NCBI GenBank assembly: GCA_019722365.1
Contig: JADFUC010000366.1
Coordinates: forward strand, 124,001-188,000
Length of the DNA: 64,000 nt
Direction: 5' to 3'
DNA from: Lithospermum erythrorhizon
Lineage: Eukaryota > Streptophyta > Magnoliopsida > Boraginales > Boraginaceae
Position numbers and translations under genes: made by a program. The notes below the pieces were generated by a model. The model made no database searches and had not been told where the DNA came from. It saw only the letters and a program-made list of their open reading frames with translations. Below are positions 24,270 through 37,430 of this stretch, in pieces. Every line of letters starts with the position of its first letter. Position 1 is the first letter of the stretch.

Positions 24270-27200
24270 TTCAATGTTGAAAAACGGAAGTAATATTAGC
24301 CAGAAATTTGATGGGATAGATTTCTGCATTGGAAGATATGAAGTTACTATCACGGCAGAAGAGCAAGCCATTAGGGGATAAGCACGAAGATGGATGAGGA
24401 AGAATTAAAGGAGTTAGACAGACAGGTCTTGGGTGTGATCAGACCATGCTTGTCGAAGCGTGTTGTGTAATGTTCTTAAAAGAGACTACGACAAAGGGCT
24501 TTGATGAAGGCATTGTCAAATTGTAGAAGCCATGACTAACAACAAGGTACGTTTAATGAAGGCAGTTGTTGTTTGCTTGAGGATTTCACATGCCTCTCTC
24601 TATAATAGGCACCTTAATGACTTCAATAGTTTGATAAATCAATTATCTACTATATCGGTGAATTTTGATGATGAGTTCTGAAGCCTTGATATTATTAGCG
24701 TCTACGCGAATAGTTGGGTGCCGCTGAAGGCTGTTGTTAGTAACTCGATAGGTAATGATAAGTTGGAGTTTAAGGTAGTGCAAGAAGCGTTGTTTGTCGA
24801 AGAAATGCACGTAAGATATGGGAGAGAAGGATGCATGGAATGTAGAGAGGTAGAAATTGGGACAGGGAAATAGTAAGAATAAATGGAGGTCAAAGTCGAG
24901 GTAGATAAATCGAAATTTGGAATGATGCTGGAGTCTTTGGGGTTAGTAGGCAATTCGTGAGGAAGCATTGAGGCTTTGGGGTGGGGACAATAACATAAGT
25001 GGCGTGAATGTTGTTGATGTTGGAAAAATTCTGTAGCTTGTTCGTAATAAAAATAAACAAATCTGACTTAGTCGAATAAATGTATATAAATGAATTACAA
25101 CAAATACATATATGCATATATATGAAATGGAGTACCATCTGTGAGAAAAACCCCGGCTTAATCTTTCACGAAGCCTCCTTTTGAAATCCTAATGAGCATC
25201 GAAAATGTCCAGTTAGTCCTTTGAAGCGGTTGAATCTCGCGATTGGATGCGCTGCAAATCTTCTGAGCAATTGGAGGTAGTCAAAAGCGATTATTTTGCT
25301 ATATGGAAGAAGAGGGAGGCGGCTTTGGGGAGGAGGAGGAGAAAGAATGAGATCTTGGGTTTTCATCTTTTTCTCTTCCTTATATAGCCGTCTATTCTTG
25401 AATAAGCCTGAACTGGTCTTCAGGCAGTGGTCTTTGTTAACACTTATTACTAAACGAGTAAGTAACTTAATAAGTTACTAATAAGCTTCCTCGTTAAACC
25501 CAGAAGTAAATTAAAATAGCAATTTAGTGATTCGGTTTGTTCAATTGGATTTTTACATTATCATTATAAAACTCGATTAGACTCAGTGATTTCAATCAAC
25601 TCCGAATTTAATCTTGATTTAATTCCATACATGGAATATAACTTCAATGTCATGTGTGTGACGCCACGGGCTCGGATAATATTAGTTGTATAATAATATA
25701 ATTGACCATTATGATTATTATATGGGTTATGTACATGGGATCTGTGATACAGCGTAACCCCCAATATTATCGTGAGGTTTCATTTTAATTGCAATTACTA
25801 TTATTGAACACTTAGACCGTCTGTTTAACTAAAACTGATATTAAATTGTTACAACGATTGTAACATGCATAATTATAGAAATCAAAATACTACGATTTCC
25901 AACGTTGATTGATGACTACAGCAGATGCACTACTCTTGTTAGTTTATTGTTCTATTAGTTCTTGAGTTCACGGATTACGGTGCATCGTTTAAATACACAC
26001 TGTCGGGATATAATGGCGATATATAGCAATTATGGAGCAGGTTCATGCTAACGATGGTGGACCATTGAATATTGTGGGTATGGGAGATGTAAACTTGAAG
26101 CTGTCAAATGGTTCTACTTGGAAATTGACAAAAGTAAGACATGTACCAAAGCTAGTGAAAAGCTTGATTTCTCTTAGTCAGCTGGATGGAGGCGGCTGTC
26201 GAACAATTCGTGTGCTTTTGGAAAGTGTACGTGGGCAATGACTGGAGTTCGGAAGATGGGTACTATGTACTGCGGAGGTTCTCAAAGGATGATAGATGTT
26301 GTTAGAGGTTCTAAGAAGACAAGGTTGTGGCACAATCATTTGGTCACATGAGCGAGAAAAGTATGAAATTATTTGTTTCAAATAATTTGATACGCTTGAT
26401 GTCAGGACAGCACACTTTTTGTTAGTTAAATGGGAGGTTAAATTTATATTATGTAACCTCTATTGATGATGCAACTAGAAGGTTTGGATTTATTTCATGA
26501 AGCATAAATCGGAAGTGTGTGGAGTCTTTAAGGGCAAAAGTTATGGTTGAGAGCGAGGCGGGGTGAGAAGTAAAGTGTTTGAGATCTGATAATGGGGTGA
26601 GTATGCGATGGTGATTTAAATACAATCTGTCTTTGAGAATGGTCGATCGAGGAAAGATTATTAAGAATACCCCCAACAAAAGCGAAGTAGGCAGAGGATG
26701 AGCGAGAGCTAAATGAACATGCTCGGAATTATAAGGTTACGATACGGTTTATCTTAGGCGTTGCGGGGCGTGCAATCCCAATCTTTAAACTCTTGATAAG
26801 CGGAAGGACCCTCAGTTCTCTAGATTTTAAAATGCTGAAAAGTAGGAGTTCAAAGAAGGTAAATTTACCTTTTCTTGGTATAGTTGTTTAAGCGTATGTT
26901 ATAGATCTGAGTACTAGATGTAAACTTGATGCAAATCTAACATTTGCTGCATTGGTTATAGAATCAGATAACATATTAGGTTCTAGTTTGAAGAACCCGG
27001 AATATCATACATAGTAAGGATGTAGTCTTTAATGAAGAGGTGTTATACAAAAGATAGGCAGAAGATGTTCGCGGAAGAAAGAAGTGGAAGAATCACGGTA
27101 ATGTCGAAGTCAAGCCTTGAGACAAAGGGGCGTGACTGGTTTCTTGAAATGGCATATCTTAGATCATACCCCCTCCAGAGAAGTAAAACAAGTCTTTTGT

Positions 27201-28760
27201 GACATGTCACCTCTAGGAGGCTGAGTGCTTGATGAAGAGGAGACAACTATGGTTGAGGAGATACTTTACAAATGATATTCAAGAGGTAGAAACACACAGA
27301 CTGTTAGTTATGATAGTAGAAAATGTGATGATGATTCAATTAAGTGGGAGTTAGCGATGAAAAAGGAGATGGAGCATTGATGACTAATATGGCGTGGGTT
27401 GGTTCATGGTAATAAAAGATAGTATTGCGGAGACAAATGGTTCTATAATCAAGGAGAACATGATGGAAATCGCGTCTGAGCTCGTTTGGTTGTCAAGTAA
27501 TTTCAGCGGAAGGCATTATTGACTACAACATTCTCACCGTAGTCAAACTAGTAACAGTAGAGCTGTTATTTACAGTTGGTAGTAAGGGATAATCTTGCAT
27601 CTTCATCGGATGGATGTGGCTTGCATTTTACATGGTGATACGGATGAAAATATTCATGACAACCTCAGGGCTTTAAGGTTAAAGGGAAAGAAGACTTAGT
27701 CTACAAACTTGGAAAACTGTAGAAGCAGGCAGCTCCGTAGCAGTGGAATATTACCTTTGACAATTTTATAGAAAGAAGGATAAAGTTTGTGAATTGTAGG
27801 GGCCCGATCATTCTTTGTTACACACATAGGAGTTTGAAAAAAGACTATATTCTCCTCATGGATGATATGTTGTTGATAATTAGAGATGATTTGCATATGT
27901 TAATAGTGGGAGGCGGTTATATGGTGGGTGATTTGAAGATTAACATGTTGAAGAAAGAGTTATCAGTGGAATTTGTGATAAAGGACCTAGGTGAAGCGAA
28001 GCAAATTCTAGGGATGAAATAATGTCAGAGATTGGGATTTCTGAAGGCTAAATCGCGGTTCAACATGTTGGATGCAAAGCAGTTCTTACCCTATAGGCTG
28101 CTCATTTTCAATTATCAGTAGAACAATCACCTGAGACTGAGGATGAATTAATGTATGGATAAGGTGCCTTGTAAATAAATCTTATGTATGCAATGGTGTG
28201 TACTAGGCTGATGTTGGACAGAGTGGGAGCTGTTAGTAGATATATGTTTAACCCAGGTAGAGAATATTGGAAAACTGTGAAGTGGTTTTGGATACAGATG
28301 TTAGTCTTTGAAAAGGCTTTGGATTTTGACATGCGGGTGGGAGTTGATAGGATATGTAGATCCGACAATGGGTGGTGATGTTTATAGTGAAATCTACTAG
28401 TGGATAATAATGTTCAAGTTTGGAGGTACTACAATTGGCCCAAGTCAAAGTATGATAGTAGCGTTGTCTAGTTGTGAGGGTGAGTATGTTGCTATGGTTG
28501 AAGTTGTGAAAGAGATGATGGTTTGCAAACGTTTTTGAAAGAGTTAAATCTTGAGCATAAAGTATCGTTGTATTGTGCAAAAATCATGTGTTCGTACACA
28601 GAACCAGCGCGGACTAAGGTACAATTTTATACGTTCGGTATTGGAGAATGGAGTTCTAAAGCTTGAGAGATTTCGGGATGCTCGAATCCATTATGTTTCT
28701 GAAGGTGGTAGAAACAGAGCTGAAGTTGCGGTCAACGGTGGGTCTTCGAGCGAATAATCT
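24270..28760 (+). pseudogene. Broken gag-pol of copia copy 3
   Basis: The gag relic runs from about 24300 to 25010. After the inserted LTR the protease active site reads Asp-Tyr-Gly-Ala-Ser-Phe at 25973-25990 (normally Asp-Ser-Gly). The following domain (VHANDGGPLNIVGMGDV to KSLISLSQLD, 26040-26190) is the conserved stretch between protease and integrase. Integrase remains are weak (26300-26700). The polymerase catalytic box is Leu-Met-Asp-Asp at 27855-27866 (normally Tyr-Val-Asp-Asp), followed by FVIKDLGEAKQILGMK at about 27970-28020. The RNase H part ends near 28740. The element has many stops and indels. Confidence 0.87.
25018..25903. repeat. Solo LTR of another copia family, 886 bp
   Basis: It begins tgttggaaaa and ends tttccaac, and is flanked by a perfect 5-bp duplication, gttga (25013-25017 and 25904-25908). 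The copia copy 3 reading resumes immediately after it. The terminal base of the usual CA end is missing. A TATA-like tatatagc at about 25380 and no coding domain fit an LTR left by recombination between two LTRs. Confidence 0.85.
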
Positions 28761-28805
28761 GAAGAGGTGGCTGAAGGTGATTTGAAAATGTCTTGAGTGG
28801 GAGAT

Positions 28806-29348
28806 TGATGGAGTTGACCATTTACGTGGGCGGTTGAATCGGGACCATGTCGGGAAGTACCAACTCCGAATAAGTCCCAACCTCGGGGGAGACCTTTGGA
28901 GGCGGAGAAGTTTGGGACCGCGCATAAGTCACGGCGGGATACGGAAGAGCCTATTTTGAGGCGGTTTTCGGACTTTTTGAGGCCCAGGAATAACCTAGCT
29001 AGGGTAGATGTTTTCCTATATATAGAGAGGCATTCTCTATAAGTTTTTATCACAAAATAAACATCCTAAAAAACTTCTTGAGAGAATATTATTGAATCAT
29101 CATCCATAATATTGTGAGGCTTTGTAGTGAGAATACTAAGTTATAAAGTGTATTACTTTCGATTAAGGTGTTCTAGCTTGATAAGGTTATTGTGACTGTC
29201 TTCCGGTTTGGTTTTTGGTGGCAAGGACCGATACCTTTACCGTGCTTTTATTATAAAAATCTTTGTGTGGTTGTTTACTTTTTCGCATTTATACGTAGTT
29301 ATCATTGTTGCTTAAATTTGTTGATTGAATTGGGCATAAATCACAACA
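28806..29348 (+). repeat. Copia copy 3, 3' LTR
   Basis: Begins tgatggagttgacc, ends aaatcacaaca, and aligns with 23693-24234. Confidence 0.88.
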
Positions 29349-29587
29349 ATTTTTTTTTCCCATGACGTTAAATGAAGATCAATATAATCAATCACGAAAC
29401 ATTTCCGCGGAAATTGTTTTACCTCGCATTATGAATGAAAAATGTTATGTATTGTATGGATGAATTTTGACGTAAAATTACGTATATATATATGTATTCA
29501 TCCACCAAATTAACAAAGTATTCAATATAAATATATAATATATATATATACATAAATATTTTAATTCTTAATTTTAATTAAATAAGG

Positions 29588-29757
29588 TTGACGAGTGTGT
29601 GGTGGATACTCTATAAACGCCAAAATTACGTCACAACTTCTTTGATACTAAAATATAATATTTTATAAGCGCCAAAAATCGTCCGTAGCAGTGATCTTAT
29701 ATGTTTGACGAGTTTGTGGCGGATATTCACTTAACCACAAAATTATGTCCCCTGCAG
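29588..29757. repeat. Imperfect direct repeat, likely subterminal region of a CACTA element
   Basis: Two copies of a unit of about 50 bp (29588-29637 and 29704-29757) share ttgacgagt.tgtgg.ggata and c.aaaatta.gtc. A partial third copy (gccaaaaatcgtccgtagca) lies at 29670-29691. Such repeats near an end are typical of CACTA elements, and the CACTA transposase relic starts 300 bp away. Confidence 0.65.
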
Positions 29758-30009
29758 TTGCTAAAAATAAACCCGGAGGCAGACTAGACAAAACATGAAT
29801 GTTCTCACGCCTCTGTTGCAAATGAAATAAGCAAATGATATATAAACAAATAGGTGCTGTTAATGAGTCAGCGTTATTGATGTATTGAAATAAATAAATT
29901 AAACTCTTTTATTTTAAATTCATAATTCAAAATGAAACTAATAATCATCCTCCTCATTTATCATTTGATCCTTGTGTTTTCATGTTCTTGATATATTTTC
30001 AAATCTTAT

Positions 30010-32005
30010 AGCGACCTCCGCGGCGTTGTAAATCCGGTATGACAGAATGTTATTATTTTTTTAGCTCAATGTTGGTTGAATGGGTATTGACACGGGTTGT
30101 TCGTCCTTACGAAAAGAAGTCTTTGTCGTACCACCCGTTCAATTGGTTCCTGAATGTCTTTGTCGGCTACCGCCCGTTGAGACACAAAGTTGAGGTAGAA
30201 CGCTTGTTGCCCGCTGAGGGTAGGATAAAAGATCGTCTTGTGGACCTTTTTTCTTGAATTTTAACTACGATCCACTTTTAGGGTGTACACGCATCCACCT
30301 CTTAATTCAAACCAATGACTTAAATAATGCAATTGTTTCATTGAGCCATTGTATCGACTCTAAATTTCTTGAATTTCCATAGTAGTCGAGCGTAGGTCAC
30401 TCTACGAAAAAACAAGACCCTTCATGTACCACTATTGTTGGTTCGTTATTAAAGTAGTTCGTTGTGTAGTACCAGCATGCCTATTGATTTTCGCCTTGGA
30501 CGAGCAATGTTGTGAGGCGTTGGTCAATGTTGTACTTATTTTGCGCGACCTATAAAATAGACCAATTAATTTTGGAGTTGATTATTAATATTCATTAAAT
30601 AATATTAACTTACACCTGGGCAGAGTACTCTATGAAATTATTATTAACCATTTGATCTCTTTTGAGTAAGCGTATCGAATACGTATCACTCAATCGTACC
30701 ATGGTACTCCCTGCACAAAATTGTTGAGTACATATTTAATAATAGTAAATATTATTGATTTTGAAGCTCATTTAATATTAATAATATACCTTTCACTTGC
30801 CCAAGGAAGAGTGTGGCTTCGACGTGTTGCACAAAATATATTTGTTGTTTATATCAACATCGTATACTTTCAACATGGTGGCAAACTGGTTGATATGCAA
30901 TGTCATGTTTGTGGTTGTTATCTTCTCCTCATCATTGTATCGATAAGGTTGTGTTGATTTTCTTAAACTGTATTGATCGTACATTGATGCAAAGTTAAAT
31001 ATTGCAGGTAAATAGACCTGCATCTGATCATGACATGTACTTTTATTAAACCATATATTTTATTCTCCCAGAAATTTTATTTATAACATGTAGTTAACAA
31101 ATGAGTTAAAAAATAGTGGTCAATTGGTGTTAGGTGATGATGTCTTACTACTCAAACGGATACATCCACGAATTGTGTACATGACCGCTGATAAATGAGT
31201 GAAGCAATTAAATGTTCCGTACATATGAACATTAGAGTGGATAAATCTTCTCACAACACCAGTCTCAGCATATTCACGCCCGGTGTCAGGACGTGATCAA
31301 CTGTAGAGATTGGAAGGCGAGATGTCTACGGAAGAAGTGACATAGCTAGTAGAATCTACACTTGCCAGTTTAGAAGGTGCAAAAATGTGGAATCAATTTC
31401 CCAACAATTATGTGCATGTCGTGACTCTTAAGCCACATGAACTTGTGCCAGAAGACCTTGCAAAGTTGGAAGAAAATCCACGAGCGTCTTTAATTTGCTT
31501 AACAGAGCAGACAACTTCTTATTTATTTTTGTATGAGATTGTAACATGCTTTCGGTTTGGCGGACTTCAACTCTTTGTGATGTGAACAAAAGTTCTACGT
31601 ATGACCACCAAAGATCTTCTCGATGATTCGATGTCTTTTCGTCTTTCACTTTACATCCATCGTTGTGAAGAAGTAATTTTGCATTGTTTTTTCTCATTAT
31701 GCATGAAGTCGATGTTGTACATAGTTTTAAGCTTAGGCCGGAGGAAGTTCGAAAGCCTTTGTCCCGGTGTGAGTTTGATATAGTATCCTGTGTTTAAGCG
31801 AGCTTAGAACTTCGCGAACATACGAATCTACTTGGGACATGTATCAAATAACTCCATCCCAGTTCGCTCTCCTATTGCATCTTTGGAAGGAAAAGTTCTA
31901 CCTTTTTTGAATGTTCTAGGTTTATTTTATATTCGTAGTTGCTCGGCGGGAATGGGCGATGTGATCAAACCAACTATGTTTTCCCTAGAACACATTTTCT
32001 CCTAC
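30010..32005 (-). pseudogene. CACTA (En/Spm) transposase relic
   Basis: Minus-strand coding-like DNA with the hallmark patches of the CACTA transposase in correct order. IDFMHNEKNN at about 31680-31712 corresponds to the usual LDVMHIEKN. GLKSHDMHI lies at 31405-31437 and SGHVHNSWMYPFE at 31151-31190; these belong to the transposase and the DUF4218-type region. A DUF4216-like C-terminal part (YYTTNYFNNEPTIVVHEGSC..., then SGQQAFYLNFVSQR) covers about 30100-30500. AT-rich gaps between patches may be old introns. Frames are broken throughout. The 5' part of the gene is cut off at 32009 by an LTR-like insertion and was not recognised beyond it. Confidence 0.8.
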
Positions 32006-32008
32006 AAT

Positions 32009-32912
32009 TGTTGGAAATCAATGAGAACAGTTCCATTTATTATCTTAAATAATTGTGTAATCAATTCATTTTATCAGTTAGGTTAAATGTGATTATCGGA
32101 ACTTAGTGTTCAAGCTTGTGGTGTAGTTATAATTGATACATTGGGGTTATGAAGCGATTCTTTAGATGTATAATTAATGGTTATAATAAATGGTGATTAT
32201 TGTTATTATTATACAACTTACTATTATCTGATTTTCAGTCATCTGTCTGATGACGTTGAGTTATATTTCATGTGCATTAAAGAGAAGCGTATGATTGAAA
32301 TGTATTTCCTGATTTTAGTTCTACATTTATAGAATATGAGTTAGACAAATAGAATCAATTAAATAGTTATTTAATTGGTTCGAGGAAATATTTAGTATTG
32401 CTCGATAACTTGAAAGATTATTGATATTGACCTAATTACTATTTAATTAAGCTAATTAAATAGTTCCATTGATGAAACTCATTAGTGTCTTATGAACTAA
32501 TAGAGTTAACGAGTCAAGCCTTAGTTCTTATCGGGCTTGTTTGTACCATCTATAAGCAACTTTAGGGTTTTCATGACATAATTTTAGAAAGCTTTTCATC
32601 AAAAACCCTAAGTAGCCGCCCCCACTTTGGCCCAAAATTCTCCCGAATTTTGGGGTTTTTAACAAGTGGTTGATTCAACCCTACGTGGTGTGGACCAACT
32701 AGAGATATCATACGATTGATATTACAACAATGACTGAAGAGTGATTCACGTTGTGAATTTGAAGCTTATAATTTTGATTGATTTATATTTACTAGCTGTA
32801 AGTACTCTATTCATATATTTAATTATATGTATTTGTTGAATAATAGTAAGCACTTTAAGATCCTGGATTGTGGTTATATTTATACTCATATAATCCATAG
32901 TATTTCCATCGG
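32009..32912 (+). repeat. Probable copia-type LTR inserted in the CACTA relic
   Basis: Begins tgttggaaatcaatg right where the transposase similarity stops. It carries an LTR-like leader (aaaaccctaagtagccgccc at about 32608). Near its end a tcggtggcatgttaga stretch faintly resembles a primer binding site. The right border and target duplication could not be fixed. Confidence 0.4.
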
Positions 32913-33880
32913 TGGCATGTTAGATCAATGTTTAACACATTATTTATTTTATGCTTGTTTTGTTTTTATCGATTTTTTATTTTGATTAATTCTTGTTCAT
33001 ATATTTAATTGATAAATATATGATGAGAATAAATCACCATGTTCTTGATTATTGATTTACACATGTGTTCTGGTTTATGATAGTATATTATCATATTTTG
33101 TTAACATAAATTTTTGTTCGTAAAATTAAAGACGTTTAATTGGTTTGTTTCAAAACAATTTACGATCTCCGTCGAGTCATAGTATGTTCTCATTGTTGTA
33201 TTTGGATCTTTGCCAATCGTCTTATTCTTCATTAGTATACCCCCAAATTCAAATTGTGTGTCCCGTGGTTTATTCATCTTCAACGTATGTATATAGGGTT
33301 CCCTACTTGGAATCGACACGAGAAGATGTTTTACTACATCGTAAACATTCTGCGAGGAACATGATTATCTTAGTATCTGGGTAATATAACTTGGAGCCAT
33401 CAAATCGTCTCCAACGACTAATGTCTATACCTTTGCCGTTTAGCCTCCTACCGGACTCTTATCATTACACTTCTAATCCTGCACCGACCAAAACATGATT
33501 TTACGCGACCTCAGAAACTCACTAAACCTTGTAGATCGCGAGTTCACATAGTCATCGAACCACCAAACGATTATACATCCAAGAGCGATCTTGGACATTT
33601 TCCACTAAATATATTGAAATTAAATGAAAAAAATTAAATAATTGTACATAATTGGACATTATTGAAAATATAATTGGACATGAGTGAATAATTGGACAAC
33701 AATTGAACATAATTAATTGGACATAATGCTTTGGACATAATACTTGAACAAAAATAATTATTGTAGTTAAACCTAGATTTGGAATAAAAATGAATTAAAT
33801 GAAAAAAAATAAATACTTGGACATAATTGCATAATTGAACATAAAAATATCAAAGCTTGTACCTAGGATTAGTTGATAGA
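32913..33880. repeat. Unassigned; includes degenerate aattggacat repeats
   Basis: No gene recognised. At 33640-33745 the motif aattggacat and variants occur about seven times in 105 bp. The interval 33100-33400 is coding-like in short pieces but matches nothing that I know. Confidence 0.5.
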
Positions 33881-36800
33881 GAGAGGGAATGGTAAGGTTG
33901 AGGGAGAAGTTTTTTATTGGGTTTGTTCTTGTCGTCTGCCGGTTCGATTTTATATATTAGAAATGGCGTCGATTATTGGTGTCGGTCCCAACCTACCCGG
34001 CCTTGGCGCGGCATACAAACCCTCGATACTCCGTTTCTTATTTTTTTATATTAATCAGGTATTCAGCGTATAAATAAATATATTTTATTCCCATTGATTA
34101 TATGTTAAGTAATATATATATTATAAATATAAAATATTCACGTCGATAATAGTAAATGAGCACTATGATGTGTACAAATAATTCGGTATACGACTATACG
34201 ATCATGCGAATCTTTCACGAATATTTTATTATAATTTTAATAATATATCTAATTATTATTATACATTAAATTACTAAATTACTTAAAACTTCATTAAAAA
34301 AAGAAGAATAATGATTTTATTATTTAAAGACGGCGCGCGCGGCCTTGACCGGCGCCCGGACGCTGAGCCATGTGGCCTTGACCCATGCATTCCCAAGCTT
34401 CCCCCGAACCCTCGACATAGCTCGACACTATACCGACAATTACCGACACATTAACAATTTTGCAGAATCGGATGACCAATATGGTGTTTTATATAACCTA
34501 TAAAAACAAATTAAACCATAAACACAAATCAAACTACAAACACAAATTATTATTCAAACTATAAACAACAGCACAAACATCAAATGTTTTATTTCTCAAT
34601 TCTATGAACATATACTAATGAAAGTTGTTGGTTCTTTTCAAATGTTTATAGATTCACTAGCGATGTCAAGTAAATAAGAAAAACACAGATAAAGCCATAA
34701 AACATAAAATATCCATAAATAATTAAACAAAATAATTAAACTGAAATATCATAAAATATCCATATACAAAACATCTAATTATATAGAGGCTGGGGCTCTA
34801 AGTACTAGAAGTGCATTATTGGAAATTTTAGACTGCTAATATAGAGTGCAGGTGGGATGGGAAGATATGAGGTCTTCTATGACTCTACGGGTCATGGCTG
34901 GTGAGGATGTTGAATGGGCTTAAACGATTAGCCATGGTCCCTACAGACGGGCGGGAGGCACGAAATCAGCCATCGGCGGCTCCCATATAACCACGGAACA
35001 TCGCGTGCGATTCTTTCACACAGATTCTGGGCATGTCTGCCTCGGCGTCTTGTTCTTCGCCTCGGTTTCCAGCTGCGCATCCTTAGGGCGGGCGTTCCAT
35101 TGGACGGCATCACTCGGCTTATCTCAATTGCCGGGTATAACCGGCTCCAACTGGCCTTTCTCCGGCCCACGACCTCGCGATGCGATGCATCACAATCCGC
35201 TATCCTTTGAACTTTGTGGTCGAGTCCGGCCCGATACTTCGTGGAAGCAAAGACCGCGTGCTAAATCACGCAAGTTATGAAACATAAGAATGAAATATAA
35301 ATAACGTATAAATAAGCATTATAAAAAATAACTTACCAAATTTAATGTGTATAAAAAATTTAAACTTACAAGGTCTGGCACAAGGGTTATAATTTACGTC
35401 GGTTCGCCTTGTTCTTATTGGTGAAGACGAATATTCTTGATCTCTAACACAGCATTAATATAATAGCTTTGGAAATAATGAAAATTAAAATTTAATATTA
35501 AAAAATCCAAACCTACCTCGTCATTGGGTATACAAAGGCCATACTCCCCGAGGAATGCTTCAAAGGAGCTCCGTCGAGGGCCCTTGACGGGGAGTCATGC
35601 GGTTACGTGATTTCTTTTGGGATATATCGACCGGCGGTGTCTGACACCCAGTACTGTTATACTTCTCCCAAAGTCTGGATCCAGACAGGGGCACGGAGTC
35701 CCAAAGGAGAAGGGCGGATCGTCACCCTCGCCCTTGTTGTTGTCTTCCCGCCGTAAGAGATCTTTCCACCTCTTCTTGTTCGAAGCCTCCCAATTTGCGG
35801 CATATGCAGCACTCCCTCCACAGATCTCATATGATCCACAAATAAATACAAAATTAAGTTAGTCTAATTTCACAATTCAAAATCACAAAACTTTTATATT
35901 TAATGCACAAAAGCATTAATATACCATCTGGCTTTGATCGCGTCAGCATAGTGTGGCCCACAGATCTTCCACCCGGTTCTATTTGGTTGAAAGTGCTTAC
36001 CCCCTTGTAAGCCTAACATAAACAAAGCGAGATTTCATTATTAGATACAAATGATAAATATAAATATTAAAGGCAAACTCAATAAATACAAAGTACACTG
36101 CAACCACCGAGCACTGACAACTATCCTCACAGCCCGGCGGCAGAGATGGCGATGGGCCTGTTGGGTCCATTGCCCGACCCCGGCCCAGTCTCGGGACTCT
36201 GTCCGCCAAAAGATTCGGTAGTCTAGGGACTGGCTGTCCATAAGGTCATCGTCGGCTCGGCCTTACGACTCGGCAATTTGTATCTCTCTCCGGTGTGGCG
36301 TCGGCGATGTGGCAACGAGTGCTGACTTATCGTCCATGTTTTCCTTGATCGCTGGGCAGTCGGCGTCTTTGGCAGTTATGGGCGGCGTGCTTTCGCGGTA
36401 TCGTCACAGGGTCAGCAAGGTAGTACGCTGTGAAGGCATGGGCGTCATTGGCTCGTCGCGAGTCGGATAGTACCCCTAGGCCTCTTCGTGACCGTCCGCT
36501 CTCGCGCTCCTCATTTTATAGCCGTCCGAGTTTTCTGACCACGAGGCCATAAAACTGCGTTCAAAATTCAAATTCTATCACAAAATTAAAAGCAATATAG
36601 TTGCGTCGGTCAATTGAATCAAATCCAATTCAAGCAAACATTCAAACTCAAATCTAATTCAAACAACATTTCGATCTAATTCAAACAACATTCAAACTAA
36701 TACTTTATCAATTCAATTCGATTTAATCTCAAATATAATTCAAATCAAATCAAATTCAAACTTAATCAAATTCGATTGAAATCGATTCGGTCATCGAACT

Positions 36801-37430
36801 CAAATCTATTATAATTGACTTCAGTCAATTCAATTCATCACTTAACCAATTCAATTACCATTCGTCGTTAAATAAATTAAACCAATAAATCCGACATTCA
36901 ATTCCCGATTCAATCAACTAATTAAACCCGAATTAAAAATGAATTAAACTTATAACTATACAATTAACAAATTAAAGCGAATAAATCCAAAATAACAATT
37001 AATTAAACGAATTAAATTTATTATTAATACTAAATTAAGCGAATTATCTGACAACTAATTAAAAATAATAAACAAAAAAATGAATTAAAAGAAATTAGGT
37101 CATAATTAGTATATAATAACAAACAATTAAACATACAAGTAATTATAAAAACAAAAATTAAAAATATTAAGCGAAAAATGAAAAAAAAAGCCATCGCGCC
37201 TTTTTGGTGGGTGGGTAAGTCGGCCGGTGGGGCGATTGGTGGGTGGTGCAGGGTCGGTGGCGTCGATTAGTCGGGGTGGGGATCGATAGGGGTTTGAGGA
37301 GGGGGGTGATGATGTGGGGAAAAAACTTTTTTGTATATCAGGCAATGCTCGTCGGTGTGGTGTTGGTCAATAATTAATTTTGATTTTTTAAATTAAGAAA
37401 GGATCCGACACGCTGCGACACAAAAATAAG
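33881..37430 (-). pseudogene. GC-richer transposon-like region, possible decayed minus-strand gene
   Basis: Islands that are GC-rich compared with the surroundings (about 34320-34420, 34920-35270, 35520-35800, 36120-36530, 37190-37320) alternate with AT-rich spacers, as exons and introns would. On the minus strand an ATG near 36550 starts MASWSENSDGYKM and a coding-like stretch follows to about 36000; another (AAYAANWEASNKKRWKDLLRRED) lies at about 35740-35810. The block at 37190-37320 upstream could be a leader. No family could be named; a CACTA accessory gene is one possibility because it lies upstream of the transposase relic on the same strand. Confidence 0.3.

Larger units (their letters stand above)
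23693..29348 (+). mobile_element. Copia-type LTR retrotransposon (copy 3), decayed, with a nested solo LTR
   Basis: Two LTRs of about 542 bp (23693-24234 and 28806-29348) bracket a plus-strand copia gag-pol relic. A primer binding site follows the left LTR and a purine tract (gagtgggagat, 28795-28805) precedes the right LTR. The flanking bases (tgttt and atttt) match poorly, so the target duplication is eroded. A second LTR of a different family (25018-25903) is inserted between gag and protease. Confidence 0.9.
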
